From: Sphingobacterium tabacisoli
GTDB taxonomy: Bacteria > Bacteroidota > Bacteroidia > Sphingobacteriales > Sphingobacteriaceae
Assembly (NCBI RefSeq): GCF_017908035.1
Contig: NZ_JAEQMU010000001.1
Span: forward strand, 62,001 to 126,000
Length of the DNA stretch: 64,000 nucleotides
Direction of reading: 5' to 3'
Shown: positions 38,019-48,300 of the stretch, one piece after another
How positions within the stretch are numbered: the first letter of the stretch is position 1
Layout: the number at the start of each line of letters is the position of its first letter
Position numbers and translations under genes: made by a program
The notes under the pieces: generated by a model
What the model was told of the DNA's origin: nothing
Databases searched by the model: none
The model's input: only the letters and a program-made list of their open reading frames with translations

Positions 38019-38429
38019 ATGGAAAGATCGAGTGAAATATTGAAAGAAAATTACATAAGACCTACAAGGTTGCGGGTACAGGTACTGAACATCTTGATTT
38101 CTTCAGAGCAGTCGTTCTCATCCACAGAGATGCGGCATTATTTTGAGGAAGTCCAGGATAGGGTCACCATCTATCGAATATTGAATCTACTTTATGAGGC
38201 TGGCATACTCGAAAGAACCGTGGATACCGATGGCGCGATAAGGTATTTTTACTGTGCTAAAAATACGACCTTAAGTCCCTCTTTTCGATGTCTCAGTTGT
38301 GGAATGATAGCCCAGCTCAGTCCGCTGCCTGATTTTTATCAGTATGAATTGGGTAAATACCAGGTCGATAGAGCGGTTCTTCTTTTTTCTGGAATCTGTG
38401 AAGATTGTAAAAATAAGGAGTTAACCTAG
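38019..38429 (+). CDS. Fur-family regulator lacking the usual histidine ligands
   Basis: Metal-regulated repressor family, 136 residues from the ATG at 38019 (a GTG at 38004 is an alternative). The N-terminal winged helix (RPTRLRVQVLNILIS, DRVTIYRILNLLYEAGIL) is typical of Fur/Zur. The dimerisation domain keeps the CLSCG and CEDC structural zinc pairs. The only His in the whole protein is in the DNA-binding domain (MRHYFEE), so the His-rich regulatory site of Fur and Zur is gone. It lies between two COG0523 GTPases; context points to Zur-like control, with an altered sensor. Confidence 0.85.
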   Translation: MERSSEILKENYIRPTRLRVQVLNILISSEQSFSSTEMRHYFEEVQDRVTIYRILNLLYEAGILERTVDTDGAIRYFYCAKNTTLSPSFRCLSCGMIAQLSPLPDFYQYELGKYQVDRAVLLFSGICEDCKNKELT

Positions 38430-38472
38430 ATTAGGTTTTATTGCAGTAGCTATAGTTAAAAACTTGAATAAT

Positions 38473-39489
38473 ATGCAGGAACAGGCAATACGTCCAGTAA
38501 CGGTTCTTATAGGATTTCTGGGGGCAGGCAAGACAACTTATCTGAATGCGCTTAGGGTTGCTAACCCTGACAAACGGTATGCTATCATTGAGAATGAAAT
38601 AGGACAGGTTAACGTAGACGGTCAGATCCTTCACCAGGATCAGGATCTACTGATAGAACTGCAGGACGGCTGTTTATGCTGCACGCTCAATAGTGATCTT
38701 TATGCCGCTCTTGATCAATTGAACCAAAGGGCTTCAGATTTTGATGAATTGGTTGTTGAATGTACCGGCTTGGCCTTGCCTGCTACGATCATAGAACCCT
38801 TTACAGTCCATCCTGTCTTTAAGAGAATTTTCCCATTAAAGAGAACAGTTTGTCTGGTGGATGCCGAATTGATAGAAGATCAATTACAGGAAAGGGACGA
38901 GGTCCTGAGACAGATCACGGCAGCAGATGTCATTTTGATCAACAAGACGGAGTATGTACATCCTGACTATGTGCTGTCCTTAAAAAAAAACTTGGCAAAA
39001 CTTAACCCATTGGCTTCAGTTTTCCTAGAACGGGCAAAAGGTGTATTTCCTTTTGACGAAATTGAAAAAGTCAGATATATCGCCCAGAAGTCTTTTTTTT
39101 TCTTAGTAAATAGAGCAACTGGTCAGGCTGAAAGTGTGCCCTTGATTTCAGATACAGTAGGTAAGGTACATAAAGATATCACTGTCAAAACCTATGTTTT
39201 TGACCAAGAGTTTAATTTTATACACCTCTACTTTTTCTTAAGCAGACTTGTAGCCAGTCATCAAGATAAAATATATCGGATGAAAGGAATTGCTTTTAAG
39301 AGCGAAGAAAGAAGAAAAATATTTGTTCAGTCCGTTGGATCTCGAATCGATGTAGATTATGGAGGAGTTTGGGAAGAAAACGAAACCCGTCAAAACACCT
39401 TTGTATTTATCGGAAAGGATATAGATGGACTGAGGGTGGACGAGTACCTTAATGAACTGTTAATAATTAGTATAGACAAAGTCAGTTAG
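38473..39489 (+). CDS. Second COG0523/CobW-family GTPase
   Basis: G3E-family GTPase of 338 residues from the ATG at 38473 (a TTG lies at 38464). Walker A is [14 protein letters not shown], the CxCC motif is in DGCLCCTLNSDL and the guanine-recognition motif is INKTE. It is clearly diverged from the GTPase encoded at 36790 in its C-terminal domain, so the two are paralogues with different clients rather than a recent duplication. It is followed 2 bases later by the DUF4625-like lipoprotein gene. Confidence 0.9.
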   Translation: MQEQAIRPVTVLIGFLGAGKTTYLNALRVANPDKRYAIIENEIGQVNVDGQILHQDQDLLIELQDGCLCCTLNSDLYAALDQLNQRASDFDELVVECTGLALPATIIEPFTVHPVFKRIFPLKRTVCLVDAELIEDQLQERDEVLRQITAADVILINKTEYVHPDYVLSLKKNLAKLNPLASVFLERAKGVFPFDEIEKVRYIAQKSFFFLVNRATGQAESVPLISDTVGKVHKDITVKTYVFDQEFNFIHLYFFLSRLVASHQDKIYRMKGIAFKSEERRKIFVQSVGSRIDVDYGGVWEENETRQNTFVFIGKDIDGLRVDEYLNELLIISIDKVS

Positions 39490-39491
39490 AA

Positions 39492-40190
39492 ATGAAAATA
39501 CAGATAAAATTTATTTTTCCACTACTCTTGATGGTTTTAAACAGCTGCAGTCCTCAGAAACAAGATATTGTATGGAAGTGGAATAAGGACAATGAGAAAA
39601 TGCACTTCTTTGTCGGTCAACAAATACCATTGCGAGTAGACATTAACAGTAAAGATAGACCTGATTCCGTCTGGATACAGATCAAACAAGTCGATGGAGG
39701 CAATTGGTCATATTTAAAGCCTGTGCCGTCTCATCTATTATTGTCGCATAGTCCTTACAGTGTTGAAACCAATATAGAGGTCCCAGACACAGCTAATACG
39801 GGCAAATACAAAGTCGGACTTTTTGCAAAACTACCGGATGGATCCATCATTCAGGATATAGTGGATATAGATCTAAGTATAGATACATCTTTTCCATGGA
39901 TATCAGACCTAGATATTGGGCTCAATGCCAGACAGGACGATCTCCATCTTGCCGCTGATCTTTCTGCTGCTAAGAAAATCAATAAAGTGCATGTTTATAT
40001 TGAAGGGGCAGGCTGGAAGGGCAGCTATGATTTTCAAGGCAGTAGTCTGAAAGATCGGATAACCGCACATTTTCACGAACATGTAGATATTAAAGAAGCC
40101 CCTGCTGGTGATTACTCCCTACAGTTGGTTTTAACTGATGGTTTGGGAAGAGTTACCAAACAAAAAGGAAGCTTTAAAAAAACGAAATAG
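39492..40190 (+). CDS. DUF4625-like lipoprotein
   Basis: Exported lipoprotein of 232 residues with lipobox LNSC near residue 19. Two beta-sandwich halves are suggested by repeated strand patterns. The second contains AHFHEHVDI (His-x-His-x-x-His), a possible metal site, followed by GDYSLQLVLTDGLGR. This looks like DUF4625. It begins 2 bases after the second COG0523 GTPase, so a role in metal capture in the periplasm is a reasonable inference. Confidence 0.7.
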   Translation: MKIQIKFIFPLLLMVLNSCSPQKQDIVWKWNKDNEKMHFFVGQQIPLRVDINSKDRPDSVWIQIKQVDGGNWSYLKPVPSHLLLSHSPYSVETNIEVPDTANTGKYKVGLFAKLPDGSIIQDIVDIDLSIDTSFPWISDLDIGLNARQDDLHLAADLSAAKKINKVHVYIEGAGWKGSYDFQGSSLKDRITAHFHEHVDIKEAPAGDYSLQLVLTDGLGRVTKQKGSFKKTK

Positions 40191-40892
40191 AAAATACACA
40201 GTAATCAGAAATTACGGTATGGGCACCAAAAAAAATCTCCAGAAGAGTAAAACTGTAAAAGCCATAATACCATCCTTGTAGGAGCTTGCACTTTTCAAAT
40301 TCGTCTTTAGGGACACTTCAATGAACACGTTTCTTAGAAGTACGGGGAGTGATTTTAAACGTTAAAAACCATAATGAATAATAAAATCAGATATTCTTAG
40401 CTTCACTAATATACAGTATAAAGCGTCTTAAGCAAATCGCCTTAGACGCTTTAAATTAAACAAAAATAACCCGAATTGAATAAACTGTTCGAAACATAAA
40501 GTAAATAAAGTTGGCCAGTTTTGAATAAAAATGACCAACTAAAAAAATTACAGACTTTATATTCTGACACAAATGTAAGTAGCCTATCCAAGATCGCAAT
40601 CAGAAAATTATACTTCCGAATATTTTGTTAAATCTATTTGTTTTCTGAAGAAATTCCGATCTGTCCAATCGTTTTTTGTTTATTTTTCGAAAATTAGTTT
40701 GTTTCCCGTATTAGGGCGCTTTTAAGGGGGATTTATTTAGATTCTCTCTTTTCATGGTTTAGTTTTTTCTTTCGGTAAATTCTCTTCCATCATTTAAATT
40801 GCTGTTTGCCATCTTTGATTTTTTTTGCTAATTATTTTAGTTTTAATGATTTTGCATTTGTATCTTTATGTGATTAACCAATAGAGAGAATT
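40191..40892. other. Gene-free spacer between metal cluster and Rpn gene
   Basis: About 700 AT-rich bases without a convincing ORF. The only clear structure is the hairpin at 40420-40452. The end of the spacer probably carries the Rpn promoter; TGATTTTG at about 40847-40854 with TTG about 19 bases upstream is a near match to the group's consensus. Confidence 0.5.
40420..40452. terminator. Hairpin, possible terminator
   Basis: AAAGCGTCT pairs with AGACGCTTT (40420-40428 and 40444-40452), extended by four more pairs with one bulge. It lies 230 bases after the DUF4625-like gene, further than usual for a terminator. Confidence 0.5.
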
Positions 40893-41822
40893 ATGAATAC
40901 AGGACAACGATTAAAACCTGCTAAGAAGAACGATGAACTTCTGAAAGCGATCTTCGAGGATAATTTTCCTGATTTTTTACGTTTTATGTATGCAGAAGCA
41001 GAGGATATCTTCGATCTGGATCGAGGATTGACTTTTATGGACAAAGAGCTGTTGGAGATTATTCCGGACCGCGATCGTAAGAAAGGCAAGCGTATCGCTG
41101 ATCTTTTAGTGAAGGTATTCTTGAAGGACGGTAGAGAGAAATGGATTTTGGTCCATACCGAGATCGAGGGCGGTAGCGACGACCGGTTCTCGCACCGTAT
41201 ATTTGAGTACCACTACCGTATACTGGATCGTTATCGCGTTCCTGTAGAGACTATTGTTGTTTTTACTGGTAGTCGTAGCCAGCGGCGGTCCGACGAATAC
41301 CGGTACAAAGTATTCCGCACTTCGTTCGAGTTTCGCTACTTAAGCTATCAGATATTTGATCATCAGGAGTCCGAGCTCCTTGCGATGGACAATATATTTG
41401 CGTATATTGTATTGGCATGTCAGAAAGCTTTGGATGAAAACAAGCTGCCTGAAGAGGAACTGGCCGAAGAGCGTAGTACAATAGCTCGAGCGCTTATCGA
41501 GACCAATAAATATAGTAAAGACCGTATAATGAGCTTTTTAGTTTTTTTAAAGAGTTTTCTTTTTATACGAGATAAGGATTTAAATAGTAACTTTGACAAA
41601 TACATTTATCAAGTGACAGGAGGCACAATTCAAATGGGTGTAATAGAGACCATCAAAAGACAGGAAAGAGAAAAGGTTCAGCTTGAAGAACGAGCGAAAG
41701 CTGAGGCTGAGAAATTAGCTGAGAAACGTGAAATAGCTCTAGAATTCAAAAAAATGGGGCTACCTCTAGCCGATATCGCCAAAGGTACCGGGCTTACCGT
41801 TGAAGAGATCGAAAAGCTTTAG
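40893..41822 (+). CDS. Rpn-family recombination-promoting nuclease / PD-(D/E)XK putative transposase
   Basis: Product of 309 residues. The N-terminal part (KNDELLKAIFEDNFPDFLRF) and the central core VLVHTEIEGG-type sequence (read here as ILVHTEIEGGSDDRFSHRIF) match the PD-(D/E)XK nuclease fold of Rpn proteins, with the acidic residue in IADLLVKV as the first catalytic Asp. The C-terminus has a charged coiled coil (about 250-285) and a short helix-turn-helix-like end (LPLADIAKGTGLTVEEIEKL). Members promote RecA-independent recombination and are often annotated as transposases. No terminal repeats were seen around it. Confidence 0.85.
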   Translation: MNTGQRLKPAKKNDELLKAIFEDNFPDFLRFMYAEAEDIFDLDRGLTFMDKELLEIIPDRDRKKGKRIADLLVKVFLKDGREKWILVHTEIEGGSDDRFSHRIFEYHYRILDRYRVPVETIVVFTGSRSQRRSDEYRYKVFRTSFEFRYLSYQIFDHQESELLAMDNIFAYIVLACQKALDENKLPEEELAEERSTIARALIETNKYSKDRIMSFLVFLKSFLFIRDKDLNSNFDKYIYQVTGGTIQMGVIETIKRQEREKVQLEERAKAEAEKLAEKREIALEFKKMGLPLADIAKGTGLTVEEIEKL

Positions 41823-41853
41823 CTAGAATACATCGATATAATAACATATTAAG

Positions 41854-41882
41854 ATAGCCATCCGGTACGACTGGGTGGCTAT
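41854..41882 (+). terminator. Terminator after the Rpn gene
   Basis: A 10-bp stem (41854-41863 with 41873-41882, one G-U pair) lies 30 bases after the Rpn stop codon, followed by TGCTGTTTT. Confidence 0.75.
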
Positions 41883-42004
41883 TGCTGTTTTATCAGCTCC
41901 CTTTACGGCGATGCGAGTGCTTGCTTATGTGTTGTATTATAGTGGTATACAGTGTTATATTTATATATTCATAAAAGGCTCCGCGCTAGCGGTTTATAAT
42001 TGGT

Positions 42005-43744
42005 TTAAAAAAAGGTAGCCCTTGCGTCCCGCGAGGGCTGCTTAATTTGATACAATACCCATTTGCAATCATCTTCCATGTAGTCTTTGACGAATTCCAT
42101 GCCTAACTTGTCGAACACGTGGATAGAAGCGGTATTCTCTACGCGAGCCCTGCCTAAGATCTGTTTCATGCCTATTCTGGCGAATCCATCCGCCATGATC
42201 GCTTTAGCGCTTTCTGTAGCGTAGCCTTTTCCCCAATGCCTTTTATAGAAGCGGTAGCCGATGTCATACTCATCCTCCTCCGGATGATATTTCAATCCGC
42301 ACCATCCTAAGATTTCCCCCGTCGATTTTAATACCACAATCATGCGGCCTACACCGTATTCTTCATATTGAGTGTAATTTTCCAAAAAGCACTCGGTAGC
42401 TGTCATATCGACAAACTGTATATCGCCTGTATACTGCAACACTTCTGGGTCGTCATTCAATTCATACATAGCTGCACCGTCTTCTTTTCTGAACGGACGA
42501 AGCATTAATCGTTCTGTTTTAAGCTCGAGCCTAGATAGTACAATCGTTTTTATACACTCTTCTCGTATCTTCCACAACTCATCGAGCGAGTAGGAGATTT
42601 TATTCTCTTCAATCCAATTGTCCACAAAATCCTTGTGGTACTTGACCTTAAAGTCGGTAATCTGATCGGGTTGGATTTCGAGCTCTTGAATTATGTCAAG
42701 TTCAAATTTGGTTTCATTAATGCCAATACCAGTACAGTCTAAAATATAATTATAAGCCCGAAGGTAATTATGAGCTTCCGGGATGTATTTGAGCTTATAT
42801 TTTTTAAGAGTGTCTTTTATGGCTGGTGTATTCTTAGCATTCATAGCGAATATACCAAGCATCAATTGAAGTTCTTCATTGCCATTTTCATCAGCTAGAC
42901 GTTTCAATAATACATGTTTTGTACTGCAGGTGCCACATTGTTCCTCAAAAAGACATAGTACATTATCTTTATCAATATTACGCCTATAATCTAGTTTGGA
43001 AACCCATTCTGCTGCTTTTCTAAAGGAGGGGAAACCCTTATCAATTGCTACTTTAGAAATAGGACCTGATGATTCCGAGATTTCAAAGTCCACAGGTTTA
43101 AAGAATAATCTTCTTGAAAATAAGTTAGTACGGCTGTTATTTAGAATAGGATTTCCTGACTTCCTATTCGTATAATAATCGAGGGCTCGAATCATGTAGC
43201 GAGGATGAAAGTTTCGCCCGAAATTTTCCTCTTCCCGACATACATCGAATATTTCTAGTGCAGTTTTTGTATTATTGAAAAAGCCTTCACGATATAGGGT
43301 GAAAATAAAATCCCGCAAAGTCTGTTCGTCTTCTAATTCAAGACTAGTAGGTAATTCAACATGTTTTTCCTCTTCTTGAATTGAATATTTTCGATGGGAA
43401 TCTGATATCCCTAAAATTTCCATATCTATTTCAAGTAATAACTTTCTCTTTAATCCTATAGATTTTTTTACTACTACCGAATAGTTGTTATTGTGAGCAA
43501 TTGTCGGAAAAAGATTCTCTAACTCGTCCTCAAATATTAATAAAACATAGTTTGTATCCTCGGTTGAAAACCAAGACTTTTCTAATAAGCTTTCTATATC
43601 TCGTATAAAAAAATCGTGTTTTCCAATGAGGAACGAACACTCATATGCAGAATAGCCAATTTTCTTTCGATATTTTCGAAACATAAGGGCTTTATCCACA
43701 GAATAGACGGGAAGGGATATTTGAAATACTTTTAGCTTAGTCAT
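42005..43744 (-). CDS. Fusion: HTH-like region, transglutaminase-like domain, GNAT acetyltransferase
   Basis: A 579-residue product with three parts. Residues 1-215 are a helical, possibly DNA-binding region (FRKYRKKIGYSAYECSFLIG). Residues about 225-405 look like a transglutaminase/papain-type domain, with a candidate triad Cys273 in QCGTCSTKH, His325 in IPEAHNYL and Asp336 in LDCTG. Residues 404-566 are a RimJ/RimL-like GNAT acetyltransferase with the acetyl-CoA loop HWGKGYATES. The joint SRLELKTERLMLRPF looks like the end of one protein running into the start of a normal GNAT. The last nine codons lie in a terminator hairpin. Substrates are unknown. Confidence 0.75.
   Translation of the reverse strand: MTKLKVFQISLPVYSVDKALMFRKYRKKIGYSAYECSFLIGKHDFFIRDIESLLEKSWFSTEDTNYVLLIFEDELENLFPTIAHNNNYSVVVKKSIGLKRKLLLEIDMEILGISDSHRKYSIQEEEKHVELPTSLELEDEQTLRDFIFTLYREGFFNNTKTALEIFDVCREEENFGRNFHPRYMIRALDYYTNRKSGNPILNNSRTNLFSRRLFFKPVDFEISESSGPISKVAIDKGFPSFRKAAEWVSKLDYRRNIDKDNVLCLFEEQCGTCSTKHVLLKRLADENGNEELQLMLGIFAMNAKNTPAIKDTLKKYKLKYIPEAHNYLRAYNYILDCTGIGINETKFELDIIQELEIQPDQITDFKVKYHKDFVDNWIEENKISYSLDELWKIREECIKTIVLSRLELKTERLMLRPFRKEDGAAMYELNDDPEVLQYTGDIQFVDMTATECFLENYTQYEEYGVGRMIVVLKSTGEILGWCGLKYHPEEDEYDIGYRFYKRHWGKGYATESAKAIMADGFARIGMKQILGRARVENTASIHVFDKLGMEFVKDYMEDDCKWVLYQIKQPSRDARATFF
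42010..42039 (-). terminator. Terminator overlapping the 3' end of the fusion gene
   Basis: A 10-bp stem (42017-42026 with 42030-42039, one G-U pair, 3-base loop) is followed on the minus strand by seven T. The stop codon of the fusion gene lies at the end of the T-tract, so hairpin and T-tract are translated. Confidence 0.8.
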
Positions 43745-43771
43745 AACTTCTAACCAAAGTTAGTTAAAGAA

Positions 43772-44068
43772 TTAGATAATTAGTTTGTCAACTAACTCTT
43801 CCTTTAAGGCTGATTTGGGGTAGAAATCTTTTAAAGTATAATTTCTGTTTGATTTTTTTGAGTAATAGTCAGCAATTTTATTCAGCTGTTCATCGTTATA
43901 GGTTTCTTTATGGTACTGACTCTCTATCGGTCCCAATATATTATTGTCCGTTAAATTATTGATGGCTTTTGACACTTCCCGCTGACTAATGTTTAAAATT
44001 TTCCTAATGGCCCTGACAGTATTAATTATATATAGATCTATGGATGAAATTTTTACCGGTTTTCTCAT
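43772..44068 (-). CDS. Small helix-turn-helix protein
   Basis: A 98-residue protein with an Xre-like helix-turn-helix (INTVRAIRKILNISQREVSK, about 14-33) and a charged C-terminal tail. The fusion gene begins 27 bases downstream, so the two are probably co-transcribed, and the fusion protein's own N-terminus resembles this one in layout. A regulator or toxin/antitoxin-like partner role is possible; only the HTH is visible. Confidence 0.65.
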   Translation of the reverse strand: MRKPVKISSIDLYIINTVRAIRKILNISQREVSKAINNLTDNNILGPIESQYHKETYNDEQLNKIADYYSKKSNRNYTLKDFYPKSALKEELVDKLII

Positions 44069-44657
44069 AATGGCATTAATCTCGGTATTGGTAATGTACT
44101 CTGATGAATGGAAATAAATTTGTATTAATGCAAATATTTGTTTATGTTTGTTTTATGAAATGATTTTTATAAAAATCAAGGCATTTGACTAAATAGAGTC
44201 TCGACAACAAATTCCGACAATTTGAAACAGAACGAGACAGTAGGAAAATGCCCGTGTAGATATTTTTGTACCTTTGGTGCAAGCTATAGCTCATGGGCTT
44301 CCTATTGTAAATCCGTTTCTGTAAGGCGTCGGAACCTTGTTGTACGGTGGATAGGAGCTCGCTATAGTAAACTTCTAACCCCCTAGGGACTCATAACATA
44401 AACAAGTTATGAGAAAACAAAGAGCAAAAAACATTATTAAGCCTCCTTAGTACTAAAGGGATAGAAGTCATTATTCGTGGCTTTATGAGTCGAGTGCCAA
44501 TTATAAAACGCTAAATTCCTATATAAACCAATTCTGCACTAAACGACTTTATCAGTTTACTTTTTTTATTTAAAAATGTGTGGCCTGATCGAGGATTAGG
44601 TACGGTTGGTTATTGATAGAAGTAACGCTCTGACCCGCCCTCATTAGGTCACACATA
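44069..44657 (+). promoter_or_regulatory. Long leader region of the second SusC/SusD operon
   Basis: Almost 590 gene-free bases. TACCTTTG at about 44270-44277 is a perfect TANNTTTG -7 box pointing to the thioredoxin/SusC/SusD operon, which would give a leader near 380 bases. An 8-bp stem-loop (44390-44397 with 44406-44413) lies inside it. The length suggests post-transcriptional control, but I recognise no known riboswitch. Confidence 0.4.
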
Positions 44658-45314
44658 ATGAATCCAAAAATGAAGAATTTTAATGGGGCTGGAAAAGAAC
44701 TGCCTAAAGTGCAAATCTGCGCCTACGTAATAAAGCATATTGCTTACAGCCTATGGCCTAAAGCATGTTTAATAATATTCTGTGTGTTGTTTAGTTGGTC
44801 TTTGGTTTCTCCTGCTTTCGGGCAGGAGGACAAAGGCCTTAATGAGGTGCAGCCATTACGCATCGGACAGCGTATACCCGATGAATTCTGGGCGAAAGAA
44901 CACCTGTTTTTTATCAATGGCGATACCATACGCGGTACACTAGAAGAACATAAAGGTAAAATGTTAGTATTGGATTTTTGGTCTTCAGGATGTGCACCTT
45001 GTCTTTTGCATCAAAAAGAAATCGAACATTTTAAAGCAATGTATCCTAATGAATTGGCTGTGGTTATGGTCAACAGTAAGAAAACTCGCGAGAAGTATGA
45101 TGTGCTAGTTAAGCACATTAATAATGGACGATTCGCAAAAGCTGGAATGCACGGTTTAATCTCCATTATTGAAGACACCTATTTGGAAAATATGTTTTCT
45201 TATTACTGTTTTCCCAGCTATTTCTGGATTAATGAAAGTGGTGTTTTGCAGACTCATACCTTCCGTAATCTTTTGGATCGGGAATATGTACCACCTTTCC
45301 TTTTAAAGAAATAA
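44658..45314 (+). CDS. TlpA/ResA-like thioredoxin-fold protein
   Basis: Membrane-anchored or secreted thiol-disulfide protein of 218 residues. A hydrophobic helix (LIIFCVLFSWSLVSPAFG, about 37-55) precedes the thioredoxin fold, and the active site is CAPC in FWSSGCAPCLLHQ. The cis-Pro region is SYYCFPSYFWI. It starts an operon with SusC and SusD genes (2-base gap), a combination common in Bacteroidota where the importer may take up peptides or metal-peptide complexes. ATGs at 44658 and 44670 are both possible. Confidence 0.85.
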   Translation: MNPKMKNFNGAGKELPKVQICAYVIKHIAYSLWPKACLIIFCVLFSWSLVSPAFGQEDKGLNEVQPLRIGQRIPDEFWAKEHLFFINGDTIRGTLEEHKGKMLVLDFWSSGCAPCLLHQKEIEHFKAMYPNELAVVMVNSKKTREKYDVLVKHINNGRFAKAGMHGLISIIEDTYLENMFSYYCFPSYFWINESGVLQTHTFRNLLDREYVPPFLLKK

Positions 45315-45316
45315 CT

Positions 45317-48300
45317 ATGAAGATATTTCTATTTATAGTATGTGTGCTGATCGGTATCAGCGCACATGCACAAACGATACTGCGCGGAAAAGTAGTAGAT
45401 ACGCTTGATAACGGTCTGGAAGGTGTATCGATCCATACCGACAATAACGGGTCGCTCGCCAAGACCAATGAACAAGGTGAGTTTGAGATTCTGTCAAATT
45501 CAACACGCGGCACCCTGGTCTTTCGCCATATAGGTTACCAACAGATGACAAGGCGATTTGATGGAGCAGATAATAGCATCCGTGTGGTCATGTATTCCAC
45601 AAAGACACAGATCGATGCTGTAGAAGTGGTCAGTACAGGGTATCAGTTCATTCCTAAAGAGCGTTCGACAGGCAGTTTTGAGCATATCGACAATAAAATG
45701 TTCAATACACGTACAGGGAGCAATGTGCTGGAGCGTATAGAAGGACTGGTACCGGGCTTACAGTTTGATAATCGTAAAGGTAGTGGGAGTGCCGAGATCA
45801 ATATCCGGGGGATCAATACCTTGTCACAGTTCATGACAGGACCGCTTATTGTCGTAGATAACTTCCCTTATCAAGGCGATATCAACAACATCAATCCAAA
45901 TGATGTAGAGTCTGTGACTATTCTCAAGGATGCGGCGGCTTCGTCGATATGGGGTGCACGGGCGGGCAATGGCGTGATTGTTATCACGACCAAGAAGGCC
46001 GTAAGCGCTGATAAAGCAGCATTGGAATACAGCTCGACGCTGAACTCCCCAGCCAAGCCAAATCTTATGTACTATCCCCATATGTCGGCCTCGGATTTTA
46101 TGGAGGTCGAACAGTTTTTGTTTAATAATAAGCATTATGACGCCGCCTATTTCGGCAATGATCGAATCAGGAATAATACGGTATTCTCACCTTATGTAGA
46201 CATGCTGTACCAGGAGAAGGTAGGAACTGTCGATCACTCCGATGTGGACCGTTTTGTAGCGCAATCCCGCGTTACGGATTATCGCCGCGAAATGATGGAT
46301 ATCTTCTACCGCGCACCTATAGAACAGCAGCATTTTCTTGCTTTCAGCAACCGCTCATCGAGGATGTCCAATCGCATCACCATCGGTTATGATAGAAAGC
46401 TAGGGGATAAGTTGGGAATGAAAAATGACAGGATCAATATACGCACCGTTACAGGGTTAAATATTCATCCCAAACTGTCTGCGGAAGCTAGGCTAGCCTT
46501 TAATGAGGGCAATAGCGAGGCTTATGCCGATCTGATGAGCCATAGTTATATCATAGGCGGGGGAAAGATTTCACTATATCCTTATGCTCGTTTTCGTGAT
46601 GGGAGCGGTAATGCGCTACCGATCGCAAATAGCTATAATCTGGAGTATATAATGGGGCTTACGGATAGGCCTTTGTTGGATTGGGGGTACTATCCTGCAA
46701 ATGAGATAGGTAATTCGTTGTCTTCTGTGGCCAGAAGGCATATCAATGCACAGTTTCTAATGGATTACAGACCCTTGGAAGGGTTGGCGCTTAATCTGCA
46801 TTACAATATGGAGAACGAGTCCAGTGATTCCGAAATGCTCTACCGGAAAGATTCATTCTATACCCGCAATCTGATTAACCGATTTACCCAAGTAAATGGA
46901 GCTCAGGTAAAGCATATTATGCCGATGGGGGCCATCAGAAACTCGACAATAACTGACATGCAAAGCCATTCCTTACGGGCACAGGCGAATTACCGCAGGA
47001 CACTTTTTGACAATCACGAGGTGGTGGGACTATTAGGCGCTGAGGTATTCGCAAATAATACGAAGGGTAAAGGTTTTTCGGTCTATGGATACGACGAAGA
47101 CCTGATGACCAGCCAGGTAGTCGATCTGGTCAATGCCTATCCCATATACGATGGGCTGGCTGGCAACAGCCGAATTCCAAACAGTGGTGGCCAATCGCTG
47201 TATTTGAGACGTATGGTCTCCTTCTACGGAAATATGGGCTACACCTACAAAGAACGTTACGGCTTCAGCTTTTCGGCACGAAAAGATGCATCCAACCTGT
47301 TCGGAGTCAAGACCAATGACAAATGGAATCCGCTATGGTCTGCGGGAGCAAGCTGGACCTTAAGCAAAGAGCCCTTTTTGCATAACGAACTATGGCTGAC
47401 AAACCTACGTGCAAGGGCTACTTATGGGCACAGCGGCAATTCGGGAGGAGTAGCGAATACGCTGCCAATAATAGCACATACCACTGCTGCAGCATCCGCT
47501 ATCACCCAGTTACCAAGAGCGCTAATCCGAGTGCTATCTAATCCTACGCTGCGATGGGAGGATGTCCGGACGATCAATATGGGGATAGACTTTGGCCTTT
47601 GGAACAATGTGCTGAATGGCTCTATAGAGGCCTATGATAAGAAATCTACCGATCTTCTGTCCAATGACAGAATGGATATTACTACGGGGTATTCAACTAT
47701 TACCCGCAATGTGGCCGAACTAAGAGGAAGAGGAATAGATGTTAAACTCACCAGTAGTTATACACTAGGTAATGTGTCAGGTAGAAGCAGTGCCAACTTT
47801 TCGTACAGCCGCACAGTCGTCAAAAAGTTCTATGGGACAAATTTTAACGGGCAGAACTATGTGCAGCGTGCAGGACGGTCGATCAACCCAGTGCTGGATA
47901 AGGAAATATATCCGGTATTCTCCTACAAGTTCGCAGGTCTTGACCCTACCAATGGGGATCCTCAAGGATACCTGAATGGGGAAGTAACAAAGCAGTATAG
48001 CAGTTTGATCAAAGATAGTATTCAGAATCTAGCATATCATGGTACCGCACTACCGCCTTATTATGGATCATTCATGCAGGAGATCAGTTGGAAAAAAATA
48101 AGATTTTCATTCTTACTTTCCTACAAATTTGGGCACTACTTTCAAAAAAGTACGATCAATTATCAAGATCTTTTCAACTCGTGGATCGGCCATCAGGACT
48201 ACAGTAGACGCTGGCAGAAGTCTGGCGATGAGCTTCATACCGATGTTCCATCATTAGAATATCCCATCAGCACAAATCGCGATCTGTTTTATAGTAATTC

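Noticed and set aside
40893..41822. Complete insertion sequence around the Rpn gene
   Set aside because: I found no terminal inverted repeats or target duplications; Rpn proteins are usually stand-alone.
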